Made by a program: the position numbers and the translations under genes. A stretch of DNA of 64,000 nucleotides. Source: Phaeodactylum tricornutum CCAP 1055/1 (lineage: Eukaryota; Bacillariophyta; Bacillariophyceae; Surirellales; Neidiaceae). The stretch lies in assembly GCF_000150955.2 (NCBI RefSeq), contig NC_011692.1:310001-374000 (forward strand), in the 5' to 3' direction. Positions 10,447 through 22,419 of the stretch are shown in pieces. Within the stretch, counting starts at the first letter, position 1. Every line of letters begins with the position of its first letter. The notes under the pieces were generated by a model. The model did no database searches. It worked only from the letters and a program-made list of their open reading frames with translations, and was not told the origin of the DNA.

Positions 10447-13071
10447 ATGAGCAATACGAACAAGGCGGAATCACACCAAACACTCCGTACCGTTACCGAC
10501 GATGATTCCGTGACCATGACTGCCTCGCCGGATGTCCAGTACCACCAAACCAACTCCACGGATCCGGACGTCGAATGCCCCCCGTCTACTCCAACATACG
10601 TCTCGGTGCATGACTTGACTTTGGAGGAAAAACTCTTGCTGCTTTCCGGTCAAACCTTGTGGTTGTTGCCGGATTTGCCCCGCTTCAATTTACCTTCTCT
10701 CACTGTCGCCGACGGTCCCCACGGCGTGCGCAAGCCCGTCAAAGAGCTGTCGCTACAGGAAGCGCTACCCGCCACGTGCTTTCCCACCGCCGCCGCTCTC
10801 TCCTGCAGTTGGGACGTGGATTTCTTGCGCCAAGTGGGTATCGCACTCGGCAACGAATGCGCGCACTACCAGGTCGCCGTCCTCCTCGGCCCGGGCATGA
10901 ACCTCAAGCGCCACGGCGGCGGCGGGCGCAATTTCGAATACTTTTCCGAAGACCCCCTCGTTTCGGCCAAACTCGCCACGGCCTATGTACAAGGCGTCCA
11001 AGCCAACGGACGCGTCGGCGCCTGCATTAAACACTTTGCCGTCAACAATCAGGAATCACACCGATTCGTCGTGGACGCTGTCGTCGACGAACGCACCGCA
11101 CGCGAACTCTACTACCGCGGTTTCGAAGCCGTGGTCCGCGACGCGCAGCCCGCCACTATCATGTGCGCCTATAACAAAATTAACGGCGTGTACTGTAGCG
11201 AAAACGAATTCTTGAACACGCAGTTGCTCCGCGACGAGTGGGGCTTCCAGGGCGTGGTGATAACGGACTGGGGTGCTACCAACGATCGGCCGGCCGCCAT
11301 TGCCGCCGGCATGGATTTGGAAATGCCCGGATCGCACGGAGCCCACGGCAGGGAAATACGGCGCGCCCTTCGGGAAGGGACGGTTTTGCGCATGGAACAC
11401 GTCGACGCCTGCGCCCAACGTATGCTAAATCTCATGTGCCGGTACAAAGAATCGGTTCGGGATACCTACGAATTGTCGAGCTGGCATGATCAGCATAAGT
11501 TGGCCAAGCAAGTGGCTATGCAGTGCGCCGTCTTGTTGCAGAACCAGGGCAATTTGTTGCCGCTGAAACAAGGAACGTCGGTAGCCGTTATTGGAGACTT
11601 TGCCAAGGAACATCCCCGCTACCAAGGCATGGGGAGTTCGCAGGTCTGCACTAATTCTGTCGTAACGGCGTACGATGAGTTGTTTCGTCATACGAAGGAC
11701 GTTTTCTTTGCACCCGGATACCATGCCGATGACGACCATATTGAAGCCGTGAACGAGGAATTATTGGCCGAAGCGGTGAGGGTGGCGCAGCAAGCCGAAG
11801 TCGTCTTGTTGTGCCTGGGACTTCCGGAAATTATGGAGTCCGAGGGTTTTGACCGTTTACACTTGAATATCCCTGCACAACACAATGCTCTAGTGGACGC
11901 GGTTAGCAAAGTGAACAGTAACGTGATTGTGATGTTGAGCAATGGCGGAGCGATTGAGATCCCGTGGGCTGACAAGGTCAAAGCTATTTTTGAAGGCTAC
12001 CTCTTGGGTGAAACCGGTGGAGCCGCCACGGTAGATTTGATTTTCGGTGTGCAATCGCCCTGCGGCAAACTCGCCGAAACCTTTCCAATTGTCCAAGAGG
12101 ACATACTCGCAGACCGGTACTTTCCGGGCAGTCGCGATCGTGTGGAGTATCGAGAAGGTTTGGATGTCGGCTACCGTTACTTTGACACCGCCCAAAAAGA
12201 CGTTCGTTTTCCCTTTGGGCACGGATTGACGTACACGACCTTTGAATACGGCAATCTTAATGTGCAAGTCAATCGCGACGATGCTACATCCAAATCTGTG
12301 CATGTCTCGTTCGACTTAACCAATACTGGCGCAGTAGCTGCCAAGGAGGTTGTGCAATGCTATATTCATCAAGACTCGCCGTCGGTTTATCGACCTGTTC
12401 ACGAGCTCAAGTATTTTTGCAAAATACATTTGGAGCCTCAGCAAAGTAAACAGGTAGAATTTGATCTCCTTACCGATGCGTTTTCGTTTTACGACATTGG
12501 AGTCTCAGATTGGACGGTAGAAGCTGGTGGTTTTGAAATACGCATTGCGTCGAGCAGTCGAGACATTCGCTTGGAAGCGCCTGTAGTATTTGCGGAAGGG
12601 CGTGGGCCGAGTGATCTGGCGAAGGAAACCTATCCTCCCGTTGCTGGAGGTGGCACACTCAGTCAAGTGGACGACGAAACATTCGCTAAGCGGTTTGCGA
12701 AGAGAAAAGAATTTGTATTGGCAGAATGCGTGGCGTCTGCCGAATCTAGTACGGTCTCAAGAGTTGGCGGTTTTCATCGGAATTCGCTACTTAAGGAAGT
12801 AGCAAGTCGCAGACTTATGGGCAAGCTCTTACTGTCAGTTGTTCTATCCGCGGCAGCAAAAGAGGTCAAGAAAGGACCTACCCGAAAAAGGCAAAAACGT
12901 ATGGTTCGAGCCAATGTGGAAAATCTCCCGCTTCGAACGCTGGTGCTATTCAGTAAAGGTGTACTGAGTTTTGAACTGCTGGATGCCTGTATTGCAGCCA
13001 TGAACTACCAGGTATTTCGTGCCATCGGAGGCTTTGGTTTGGCTTTTGCCTGTTTATTTAAACGAAACTAA
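10447..13071 (+). CDS. Glycoside hydrolase family 3 (beta-glucosidase-like)
   Basis: Single-exon gene, 874 aa. Domains in order: N-terminal low-complexity tail (about 1-50); GH3 TIM barrel beginning LTLEEKLLLLSGQTLW, with DGPHGVRKP, KHFAVNNQE and the nucleophile motif VVITDWG (Asp about residue 274); the alpha/beta sandwich domain with ESEGFDR (about 464-470), where the acid/base glutamate is expected; a fibronectin-III-like domain (from about FPFGHGLTYTTFEY onward); and a roughly 140-residue C-terminal helical, basic tail ending FACLFKRN. No PA14 insert is evident. No signal peptide is visible, so the enzyme may be cytosolic, acting on beta-glucosides or oligosaccharides. The lack of introns and the C-terminal helical tail resemble bacterial GH3 proteins, which may hint at transfer (inference). 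Exact specificity cannot be told from sequence. Confidence 0.9.
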   Translation: MSNTNKAESHQTLRTVTDDDSVTMTASPDVQYHQTNSTDPDVECPPSTPTYVSVHDLTLEEKLLLLSGQTLWLLPDLPRFNLPSLTVADGPHGVRKPVKELSLQEALPATCFPTAAALSCSWDVDFLRQVGIALGNECAHYQVAVLLGPGMNLKRHGGGGRNFEYFSEDPLVSAKLATAYVQGVQANGRVGACIKHFAVNNQESHRFVVDAVVDERTARELYYRGFEAVVRDAQPATIMCAYNKINGVYCSENEFLNTQLLRDEWGFQGVVITDWGATNDRPAAIAAGMDLEMPGSHGAHGREIRRALREGTVLRMEHVDACAQRMLNLMCRYKESVRDTYELSSWHDQHKLAKQVAMQCAVLLQNQGNLLPLKQGTSVAVIGDFAKEHPRYQGMGSSQVCTNSVVTAYDELFRHTKDVFFAPGYHADDDHIEAVNEELLAEAVRVAQQAEVVLLCLGLPEIMESEGFDRLHLNIPAQHNALVDAVSKVNSNVIVMLSNGGAIEIPWADKVKAIFEGYLLGETGGAATVDLIFGVQSPCGKLAETFPIVQEDILADRYFPGSRDRVEYREGLDVGYRYFDTAQKDVRFPFGHGLTYTTFEYGNLNVQVNRDDATSKSVHVSFDLTNTGAVAAKEVVQCYIHQDSPSVYRPVHELKYFCKIHLEPQQSKQVEFDLLTDAFSFYDIGVSDWTVEAGGFEIRIASSSRDIRLEAPVVFAEGRGPSDLAKETYPPVAGGGTLSQVDDETFAKRFAKRKEFVLAECVASAESSTVSRVGGFHRNSLLKEVASRRLMGKLLLSVVLSAAAKEVKKGPTRKRQKRMVRANVENLPLRTLVLFSKGVLSFELLDACIAAMNYQVFRAIGGFGLAFACLFKRN

Positions 13072-13549
13072 ATTGTACAAACCGTGCTCTTGACAGTGAG
13101 GTTTTTCGTCAAGTAAACTCTTCTGCCTATTATTGGTTCCGCTGTCACTGTGAAGACGCTTCCATCAGGCTCTGTCTCCGTTAGAGCAAACGAATTCCAA
13201 AAAAAGTATGGTCACTTCCAAAATCCCTGAAATAGCAGATAAGGACGGATATGTCATTTAGCTAAAAAATATATATCAAATTTTTTTAGAGCGCTTTTGA
13301 AGTAAAGTCTAAAAACAAGGAGCTTCAATAATTCTGAGTTGATTTGCCAGCTAGCTGCAATTTGTCTTTACCAAATCCAAAACTCTCCTTCAAACAGACA
13401 TAAGGGTCTGTGAAACAATGACTTGATCCTTTGTCAAAAAGACTGCCAAGTAAAAATCAAGATTTTGGTTCCGTGTTGTTACCATTTGTACAGCACGTTC
13501 ACATATATTAAGGAACACTCCTACTCCGTGACCACAACGGCAACATAGC
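13072..13549. other. Intergenic, GH3 3' flank and LRR gene promoter
   Basis: About 480 bp between two same-strand genes. AT-rich patches occur around 13260-13290 and 13310-13330. No open frame of note. Nothing else recognised. Confidence 0.5.
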
Positions 13550-14548
13550 ATGGCTTCGCACTTGGCGGAGACGTCTTCGGGGGAGCTTCACCTTTCGGAC
13601 GGCAAGAAAGGTGGCCTTCCCGAGCTCCTGAAAGCACTCGAGTCGATCAATGTCCGCTCTATTCATTTGGACGGTAGCTCTTTGGCCGACTGGGAAAAGG
13701 CCCAGGTCGAGGAACTCTTAAAAAAAATTGGAAATCTCTCGAGTATGCGGTCTCTCCACCTTTTTGGTGGGTCATTCACAGCTCTTTCACTGGCCGAGCT
13801 ACTACGCACTGCTTCTAAACTACAATTCTCCGAGATTGGTCGCACCCTTGTTGAAGGGGACGAAGATGCAATTTCCGACTTCAATGGGGCTCTGTATGGA
13901 CACAAATCCTTGGAAGAGTTTATTGCTATGGACTTCGACTTTTGCTTGGATAAAACAAAATTGGAAACCTCAATAGACGATTTGATCAAGAGTTTGAGCA
14001 CGATTCCAACTCTTCGTGTAGTGAAAATTGAAGCAAGCTCAGAACACAAGATGTACTGTTCCAAGTTTTGTTTAGCTCCATTGATGCGCGCAAAATCATT
14101 GACGACACTTTTGTTGGCTCGTTTGCCTTTGGAGCCAATGCATTTCAACATTCTGGCATTTTCCATTGCCCGATCCAGTCTAATTTACCTTGCCCTTCCG
14201 TACACCAATATGGACGATGAAGCCGCGGCGAATCTCTCCGCGGCCTGTGTTGCAAGCGATGCAGTGGAAGAGATTGACTTTTCTTCCAACGAAATTGGTG
14301 ATATTGGTTGTATCGCTATCGCTTCTAATTTGACTGAAACGAAAACAGTTCGCGTCGTTCGCTTGGAAGGCAATAAGGCGATTGGATCGAAAGGATATGG
14401 AGCTCTAGCAGAGATGCTCACTGCGAACTATAGTGTGGAAATTCTAGAAATCGGGCACGGTGGCGATGCCGCTTGTCGCGTTGTGATTGATGAACAGCTT
14501 AGCAAGAATAGAGCTGTACGTCGAGATATGTCAGCCCATGCGGCCTAG
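13550..14548 (+). CDS. Leucine-rich repeat protein, RNase-inhibitor type
   Basis: Single-exon 332-aa protein starting MASHLAETSSGE. It has irregular leucine-rich repeats of the ribonuclease-inhibitor kind: LRVVKIEASS, LTTLLLARLPLEPMHF, LIYLALPYTNMDDEAAANL, VEEIDFSSNEIGDIGCIAIA, VRVVRLEGNKAIGSKGYGALAEML. The N-terminal half is more degenerate but keeps the same rhythm. There is no signal peptide or membrane segment, so it is probably cytosolic or nuclear. RNI-type LRR proteins act as protein-binding scaffolds (RanGAP and NLR-like proteins share the fold); nothing here identifies a partner. It is convergent with the UBR ligase gene, 277 bp apart. Confidence 0.75.
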   Translation: MASHLAETSSGELHLSDGKKGGLPELLKALESINVRSIHLDGSSLADWEKAQVEELLKKIGNLSSMRSLHLFGGSFTALSLAELLRTASKLQFSEIGRTLVEGDEDAISDFNGALYGHKSLEEFIAMDFDFCLDKTKLETSIDDLIKSLSTIPTLRVVKIEASSEHKMYCSKFCLAPLMRAKSLTTLLLARLPLEPMHFNILAFSIARSSLIYLALPYTNMDDEAAANLSAACVASDAVEEIDFSSNEIGDIGCIAIASNLTETKTVRVVRLEGNKAIGSKGYGALAEMLTANYSVEILEIGHGGDAACRVVIDEQLSKNRAVRRDMSAHAA

Positions 14549-14825
14549 ATAAATGGATACATACATAAAACAATTTCACCATATTTTGTTGATTGTGAGC
14601 TTCAAGAAAGAAGCAAATGGGTTAAAGAGCAAGTGAGAGCGAACAGCTCATTTTGTTGCCTCTACCGAGTGTGGCCGAAGTCATGGCAATTCATGGCCTT
14701 ACCCCAGTGATTTTAGACGGACTTCTATTCAGGTCTGGCTGAACCTTTTGCTTATCGCCGTATGTTTGGTGTATGAAGAAGTGGTTAAATATGCAACGTC
14801 GACCTAATTCTTCTCGACGAAACGG

Positions 14826-17800
14826 TCAATAAAACTCCGGAAGTATGACTTGTCGTGAGCTTCCTCGCTCAGCCACAACCTGTTGTCGTACACCGTGCCC
14901 GTACCAAATCTCCTGTAAGTGCTCGTACCGTGAGGCATCCAAATTCAAGGGTCGCCCTCTGTATTGAGGTGTCTCGCCATGACTGTCGACATATGGGCTG
15001 TGAATGTAGCACGCTTTCGACTTGTGAAGGAGCAATCCAGAGCATTCCTGCAGTAAAAAAAAGACTCCCGCACCGGCACCACATTTGTTTGCGTGGCGAG
15101 TGCATTCGCCTTTCCCGCCTGCGTTCAATACCTGGCCACATATAAGACAAACTGCTGTTTGTTCGCAGTCGGGTAGCAGGGTCCCTAGTTCCGCGTACAA
15201 ATCGGTGTAGGATGTTGGAATGACTTTGATATGGGGGTGTGTCAGAAACTTTTTAACACTCAACTGAGAAAGTTCCTGGGAGAAACCGCCAAGCAGAGGG
15301 ACCGTCTTCTTTGATGTGAATGAAAGTAGGGTTGGTGAGGGAATTTGCCGAATCATGACGGATGATTGCCGTGAAAGAAGGGACGTGCGCTCAACGGAGG
15401 CAGCTACATGAGCCACAGAATACTGCATTTGAAAATTTGGATCGTCCCTTTCTCCGGAACAGCTGGCTTTGCTGAAACTTGACGTTGAACCCGTAGATGG
15501 CCAGTCTTGCACTCGATAGCCCTGGGTCCGATGGAGGCGAGATTGGAGCATGGATTTGGGATCGGATGGTATGAAATCCTTCATTCCCTCTGGTATAGCT
15601 TTTTGTGCGTGAAAGCAAGCCTTTCTATACCATTCCGAAACAACAGTTTTCACCAAATTTGAATCCATAATCACTTCAATGTCCTCGAGCTTGAAGAATG
15701 ACGAGAGTTCCTCAAAAATGTGAAAGTTCGAAGGGCTATCATGGACGTCACTCAGTAAGATAGAATCATTTGGAATATATCGCCCGATGGCACCAGGTAC
15801 TAATACCTGCAAAATAAGCCCAGCATCCTCAAGGTATGAGCACGCAGCAGAGCATGCTAAGGAAGTGGCTGACTGAAACAATTCCAAAGAGAAAGGAACG
15901 TCCGAGGATAACACGCAACTTTCGGTACTTGAAAGTGCCAAGTGAAGAAGTTTGCCACAACCTCTCATCCAGGAATTTGTGGACGAGGGAGACTCCTCCC
16001 AAGATTCTAAGGTCTTCTTCAGGTCGGCTGCGTACAAGTCTGGATGTCTCAATCCAGAAATTGGTAGATGCATGGCGCCGAGCAAGACCTGCAAAACTCT
16101 GGCGAGTAATCCAAGCCTCAAAAAGCCTTCACAATCTTCCACAACACTGTCTACTCTTTTTCGACTTGCGAAATCGTCAGGAAATATAAAACTTCCTTGC
16201 CTCGAGAACGGTAGAGGCCATATCATATCCAAAGAGTCACTACGTGCGCGGCCCCTACCACATGTTGCGCACATTGCGGCAACAACGTGTGTGAGAACGT
16301 TCCCAAAAAGGACCGGGTAAACTACGGGAGCTCGTTCCGGCATCGTCAAATCAGCCGCCACGGAATTCATTTCTTTCGCTTGTACTGGAAAAGCGAGAAC
16401 AAGCTGCACCAAATCACCTGCAACTGCTCCAGCGGCAGCCATCACGGCAAGTCCAAGGTAGCGAAGTTTGCCGAGACGGCCGTTGAAAGGTTGAAAGCCA
16501 TCATCCTCCAAGGAAGGTTGGGACATGATAACAAGACGCCCGTCGCAGACGACATCCTTTATACCAAATCTGGAAAACACAGCGTCGTGACCAGTATCTT
16601 GTCTGCTCGCTGCTGCTTGAGCTGAGTTTCTTACTTTCCGAAAGGCTCGTCTTGCTTCAAATGCTTCGCAGCTACAGCTATAGGCGAATGATTGGATCGA
16701 CAGCAACAGTTTAGAAAGCAGCTTCTCTCTGGACATCTCTTGTTTGAGCTGGTCTGGCACTGTTTGAATAAATAAACACGATGGCCACTGTGGCAAGAGG
16801 ATTAAATGAGGATTCCCAACCAATTAAATTTGGGTACGTGACATTTTTTACTTACATCCACTTGATCGCTTCCAGAAAATCTATTAAGCATGTTATATGC
16901 ATATTTTTCGACGATATAGTGACGGAACTCCCCAAAAAGGTCATGTAGGTGTTCGTCACCTAAACGTTTACTATCGGCCCGGTAGCTTAGGTCGGATATT
17001 TGGTCCATGAATCTTCTCCAGACTATCGTTTCCCCAGTCGATTCCTCAGGATCAGAAACTTGTACCGATGAGTTTTCTAGTTGCGAATGGCTGCTGTCTT
17101 CGGCTTGGAAGGCGCGGGGGCGCAGTTTTCGACGAACAAAACGTGGGGTACGCATCATGGCATTCCATGCAGCATACAAGTCTTTCTTACGCAGCGATCT
17201 TACAGCCCGCCTACGGTCTGTTTTCTTCGCCGCAATCCCATCCATCATTCTGCCTGTGTACCTCTGTCCATCAACAAACGCGCTCTGACCATCCCATTCT
17301 ATACCAGATCCCAGTCTCGTCACCCACCATGGAGTGGTGGACAGAAAGTCGTGGAGTGATAGAGGCTCGTCTGGCTGGGAATACTCGCTACGGAGTTCCC
17401 CTAAGCTCTCGTTAATTTTGACAATGTCATCAGCTGGTTCCCCACCCTGAACTGGTAAGCATGTTGGGGATTCGATCCAATCAATCCCAACATCAATAAA
17501 TGGCACCAAACAATTGCTCAATCTCTGGCAGAGAGGACAGCGGAACTCATCGCGTTTTCCGATAGCTCTGTCTTCGCGATGCGAAACTGTTGCCAAATAG
17601 GACTCGCAGCACTCGCTATGAACTGCATGCCCACAAAGCGCTGTATGGATCCCTACAAACTCACGGACCGGAGAGGCCGATGAATCAAGATCAGGAGGTG
17701 GTCCTCCCCCTTTTAGAACGGTACTAGCTTGTGCGTAACCAACGAACCCCAGGGCATTCTCAGTCTTGCGGCGACTCCTTTTCCTTTGACTCTCGCCCTC

Positions 17801-20800
17801 ATTCCCGCCAGCTCTGTCAAACATTCTATTTCCGGTACTTTCTTCGTCGTTGCAGATAATACATCGAGGTCGACCTTTCAACAAGCGATTGGGAATACCA
17901 TCCTGTTCAAGACCAAATGTGTCAGATGGAAAAGGGATTTGTGGGGTCGACACTTCGTCTTCTGTTCCACCAGGGGTGGTGATGCTTGATGCCCCACTAA
18001 AGGCCGAACCGAAGCTCGTAGCTCGGATTGGACGATTCGGAGTTGTCGCAACCAGTTCGGCATCAACCGACGGCCCCTTTTGACTAGTGTCTTCGTCAGA
18101 ATCCCCAACATCTAGTTCCATCATGGTTGCAAACTTTGCAGCTTGAGCTTTCATTTTTGCCAGAGCTGCGTTTTTGGCACGTAGCTTTCTTTGAGCTATC
18201 TCAGACTGGTTTCTTTCATCTTCATTGGTGTCAGCTGAGTCTGTTTCAGCAGGCCGCAAAATCCTTGCCGCCTCGGAGTTATGTTTGGCAGAAAAGTCAC
18301 AGAGCCACGCCGCTCCAGCACGTACACATCTGTCTTGGGCCACGAAGCCTCCGACAGTGCCGCCATTCACAGCTAGCCGTCTCAAAAGCAATAGCATGCT
18401 TTCTTCCTCCAGAAACCAATCACACTCCAACAAATTCTGAGGCTGCGATAGCATTGCAGTCGCAATCCAGTCGCTCACAAGAGGAGGCGACATGTCGTCT
18501 CGATTATAGAAGACGCTTCCTACAGAACCGCCGCCATGTTCACGCCATTCGGTGTCAGATTCTGCTGCGTCTCGCCATGCATACACACCGAGAGTCAGCA
18601 AGTGCACCGCACGAACCACAGCTGTTTCACTTTTCTCCGAACTATCGTATGCAGTTTTCCCAGGTAAATCATTGATGTCTCTCGAAGTCTTTTCGCGGCA
18701 ATGTAAATGCAATACTCTGTACACCAGGCCTAGAACTGTTGCATCTGCTGTCGTGTCTCGTCTAAGCCTGGCAAAGAATGGATGCGGCTCAGGCGGCGTT
18801 GGGGCGTACACTTTAGGTTCCCAGCCAAATGGTAAAGAAGAGTCTGCGTTCGGGCGCGGTCGACCCTCGGCAGCTGTTTGGTGATTTCGAAGGTTAATGT
18901 GATAGAAAGAGGGGTCGTAAGACTCCCATGCTGTCTTATGTAGTCCCCACCTTATGGGTCCTGTCTTTTGCCCTCGTATGATATCAGCGACTTCCGACAC
19001 AACAGTTGATAGAACTGCTCCCGAAGCATCATCGGGATTAATCGTTTTTCCTTCCTCGTTAAGCAAGACATTGTCTCTATGAGAGAGAACGTGATGGCCA
19101 TCTTGAAGCTCACTGTGAGCTTTTGGACCCGATGCTAAACGATGCACTACTTCACGATATAAACGCCATCTTGCTTGCCTTGTCATATGCTCTGTATCCT
19201 GAGGAACAACATGAGGCAATTCACCAGCAAAGACAATCATTGTATGGAGAAACTCTTCGAGCAAAACAAGAGAAGACGCAACATCACGAGCAATGGAAAA
19301 AGACCACGGCAAGGCCAAATCGGTGGGCATTGCGTCCTGAGGCAGCCTTTCAGCGGAATACAGACCTTGTTCCACCTCTTCCAAGTACTTATTTATGTTC
19401 CAATTCGGAGCCTTGCTCAGGCCGCAAAATTCGAAAATACCAAGGCGGTGGAGCAACAAGTTCACAAAAAAGGCCATTCCAACGTCCGAGTTTGGTCGGG
19501 AACTTGAACTCTGATGTTGGGTCCGGCCAAGAACGGCGAACTGGGCCAAAAGCAGATCTGCGTCTCGCATGCTTCGGCAAAAGGGGGGCTCCGCATAGTT
19601 CAACACTTGATCGCCCAGGGCAGGCCCGTTGCGGCGCCAAAGCGACGCACGAATCTGGGATGCCCTGGATAAGACGAGTACAGGAAACTCCATTAATCCG
19701 CGAAAAAGCTCGTCTTGATCTCTCGGAGACAGTTCGCTTCGCAACAGCTCCATAAGGCCAGCCATCCCGCCCGTAAGATCATGCTTACGTAGGCACAGCT
19801 CTCGTATACATCCAGCTACGAATCGGTGCAAAGGCAAGTGAAAGCTAAAAGGGGTAACTTGGGAAATGGGAAGCTGCCTCATTGCCAGTGCTGTCCCTCG
19901 TTGTGCTGCAATGGTCGAAAAGGGAAGACTTGCGGGACATCGTTTGTGGACTTCGATTACGGAAGAGTTTGGAGTTGAATCGTAAAATAAGACTTCCGAT
20001 TTCTGCCACCGAGATACCCCCTCCACCAGAATGTGAAACGTAAGCTCGAGACAAGGCATGAGATTTCGTGAAAGAGGGGAAGTCGAATCGGTGATCGGCG
20101 ACGGCTCTTCATCTTCCCAGCTTAGCAAGCGTTCAAAAATACTACCAAGCGAAATGCTAGCATTAAACGCACCCACCCATCCACGAGATTCATCTTCGAC
20201 GTGTCCGAAAGTCCAGTGCCTCCAACTCTGTGGATCCATAAACTGTGCAATGCTCAAGACTTCAATCCAGTCGCCCAAAAAGGTGCCCCCTTTGGCTGCA
20301 AAGAGCCGCGGCATCCCCTTGACATTCAGTACGCACTTGAGATCAGAAATACACGGCGAATATCGGCGATGAGCCAAAACATGATGATTCGGATTGAGTC
20401 GCCCGTTTAGGTTCCGAGGTCGGCGAGCAACCAGCAAGGTGTCCAGTAGAGTCTTGCCCAACTTTCCCAGCAAGTCCCGACCCTGGACGAGATCCACCAC
20501 GTACTGCACACGGTTCAAGAACTGCACCGACAATTGGTAGCCACTGCGTTCCAAGACGCCCATACCACGCGCATATTTGGCAGTCACGCTCCGATATGTA
20601 TCGCAATACGCCGCTGCCAGGTGCGACTTGAAGGTCGGGACCGCCAGCAAAGTCAGCAAAAGCGAATACCAAGCTTTCATAACCCGCGCACTCATTTTGA
20701 AATCCGCCTCGAGCAGAGGCACTAGATGGCGGTTGGGTAAAATGCAGGCCGCAACAGTATTGCAAAACGGGTGACAGGATTCGGCGAGTTTGGACAACCA

Positions 20801-22419
20801 CTGCAAGACGCCAACTGCCTTTTGCTCCAACCACAGCTCCTCACGGGTCAAAATACTACAAAATGCCCCGTGCCGAGTTAAGCGGCTCGCATGCTCCAGC
20901 AAGAGTGCCCCAATTCTTGTCGATGCCACCTTGTCACCATCCATCCAAAGTTGCACCTGAGTCCAGCCCACCTCCGTGGCGACTTCCATCGTCCCCCAAA
21001 CGATCAGCTGCCCGTACGTTTTCAACGCTTTGATGAGTTTACCCAACAAAGTGTCCGTATAATAATTGGTAGATCCCAGAAATTCACGTAACGCGTCTAG
21101 CCAAGACTGTGAAGTGTGAACGTCATCGTGGTGTAGTACCAGGAACAAACCACCACCCGTAGCACCTTTACGCCCCAAAGCTTCGGCCCGGGCTTCGTGG
21201 CGCCGGAGACTATCGGCCGCGGCCCCACTTTTCGACGCCGCCGTCGGCGAAAAGACGTGAGTGCGGTGATTGAAGTTGGAAGGGCCGTACATACGCAAGG
21301 AATCGACCACCGAATGAAACCGATCCGACAAGAGGTCTTCGTCGTCGGCGGCCGTTTCATCGTTTTCTGCGGTCTCCGCAAAGAGTTCCTCATCAATGTC
21401 CATCCCAACCGACTGGAGCTCCTGTTCCAGCGGCATGGACGCGGAGCGTTGTGCCAAACTCGGTAACGATGGGGGCAGGTCTTCGTGATCCGAGCTTGCA
21501 CGCCGTAAGGGTGTTGGAGCGTGACATCGGGCGTAACCGGTTTCCCCCACAGCTGCCACGTCCCGGACCATCCAATCCACGACGGCGGGGACGACGCCTT
21601 GGACCCGATGCGTGAAGCCTTCCGGCAGCCGCGCATCACTGGCGTTTACGGCGTTGGGGCCATGGTGGGGACAAAACCCGTCGGGGTCCCAAGCTGGAGC
21701 CACAAGACGAAACAAGACAATGAGATACTTGGCGTCCGGACGATTCGCGCCACCAAAGAACCGTAAGGTAGTATTCCAAACACAATTCCCTACTGTTCGT
21801 ACGTACCATCCGGATCTCCGCAATCGCAACAACCACCGGCTTGAGCGTGATAAAAGGCAACGTCGTGACCTTCATGATTCGACTGGGAAAAACAGTTGTG
21901 ACAAAGAACGCAAGTTTCGTCGGCTTGACAGGTCCGGCAGACCCAGACGATATCGTTTTTCCGAAACGGATGTTGACAGACCTTGCGCGGAAAACTGGAA
22001 CCCGCCGCTTGCAAGGCCGCCAGCGCCGCCGCGCTGTCCGTGTACGAATCCTGCAAAACCACGCTCGTGAGAGTATTCGTCAAAGGGGCCCGCGTCACCA
22101 GGGTTTCTTCGCGTTTGTCATTCCCTTCGAGTCGTTCGAGGGCTCGGAAGAGTGCGTGATGACCGCGCATGGGAGTGACCAAGGCTACGGGCGGAGCGTC
22201 CTCTTCGTCGGCGTCCCGATCCGCACGATTCGGATCATCCAGTGAAACAACCGTGGGTGGTGGAGGATCCAAATCGGTCGTTAGGCTTTGCGTCAAGGCG
22301 TGCCAAGCGGCGTCGTAGGCGGCCTGCTGGTCCGGATCCAGCCGGATTTCTTCCGACTGCGATGGCGCCACCGCGGATGGCGAGCTGGGAGGCTCGTCAG
22401 ACTCGGAGGACATTTCCAT
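14826..22419 (-). CDS. UBR-box E3 ubiquitin ligase (N-recognin, 2470 aa)
   Basis: Three exons: 21807-22419, 16856-21693, 14826-16787; GT-AG introns of 113 and 68 bp, phases 1 and 0. The protein starts MEMSSESDEPPSSP with an acidic disordered leader. A UBR zinc box follows (about residues 160-215): VCRTCQADETCVLCHNCF, SNHEGH and CCDCGDPD. Intron 1 falls exactly here, and splicing joins it to AWDPDGFCPHHG, restoring the canonical CDCGDxxAW...FCxxHG. A long helical region follows, then a C-terminal RING-type domain (about 1485-1600; CIICNDEES, ALCGHAVHSECCESY, FRCPLCQRLSN). The last exon carries the UBR cap (CGAGAGVFFLLQECSGLLLH, YVDSHGETPQYRGRPLNL). The predicted role is recognition of N-degrons and their ubiquitination in cytosol or nucleus. 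The family is certain; degron specificity is inferred. Confidence 0.93.

Noticed and set aside
20343-21639. 160-180-codon frames antisense or out of frame within the UBR ligase exon
   Set aside because: They overlap a long frame with strong UBR family features and show no protein-like pattern of their own.
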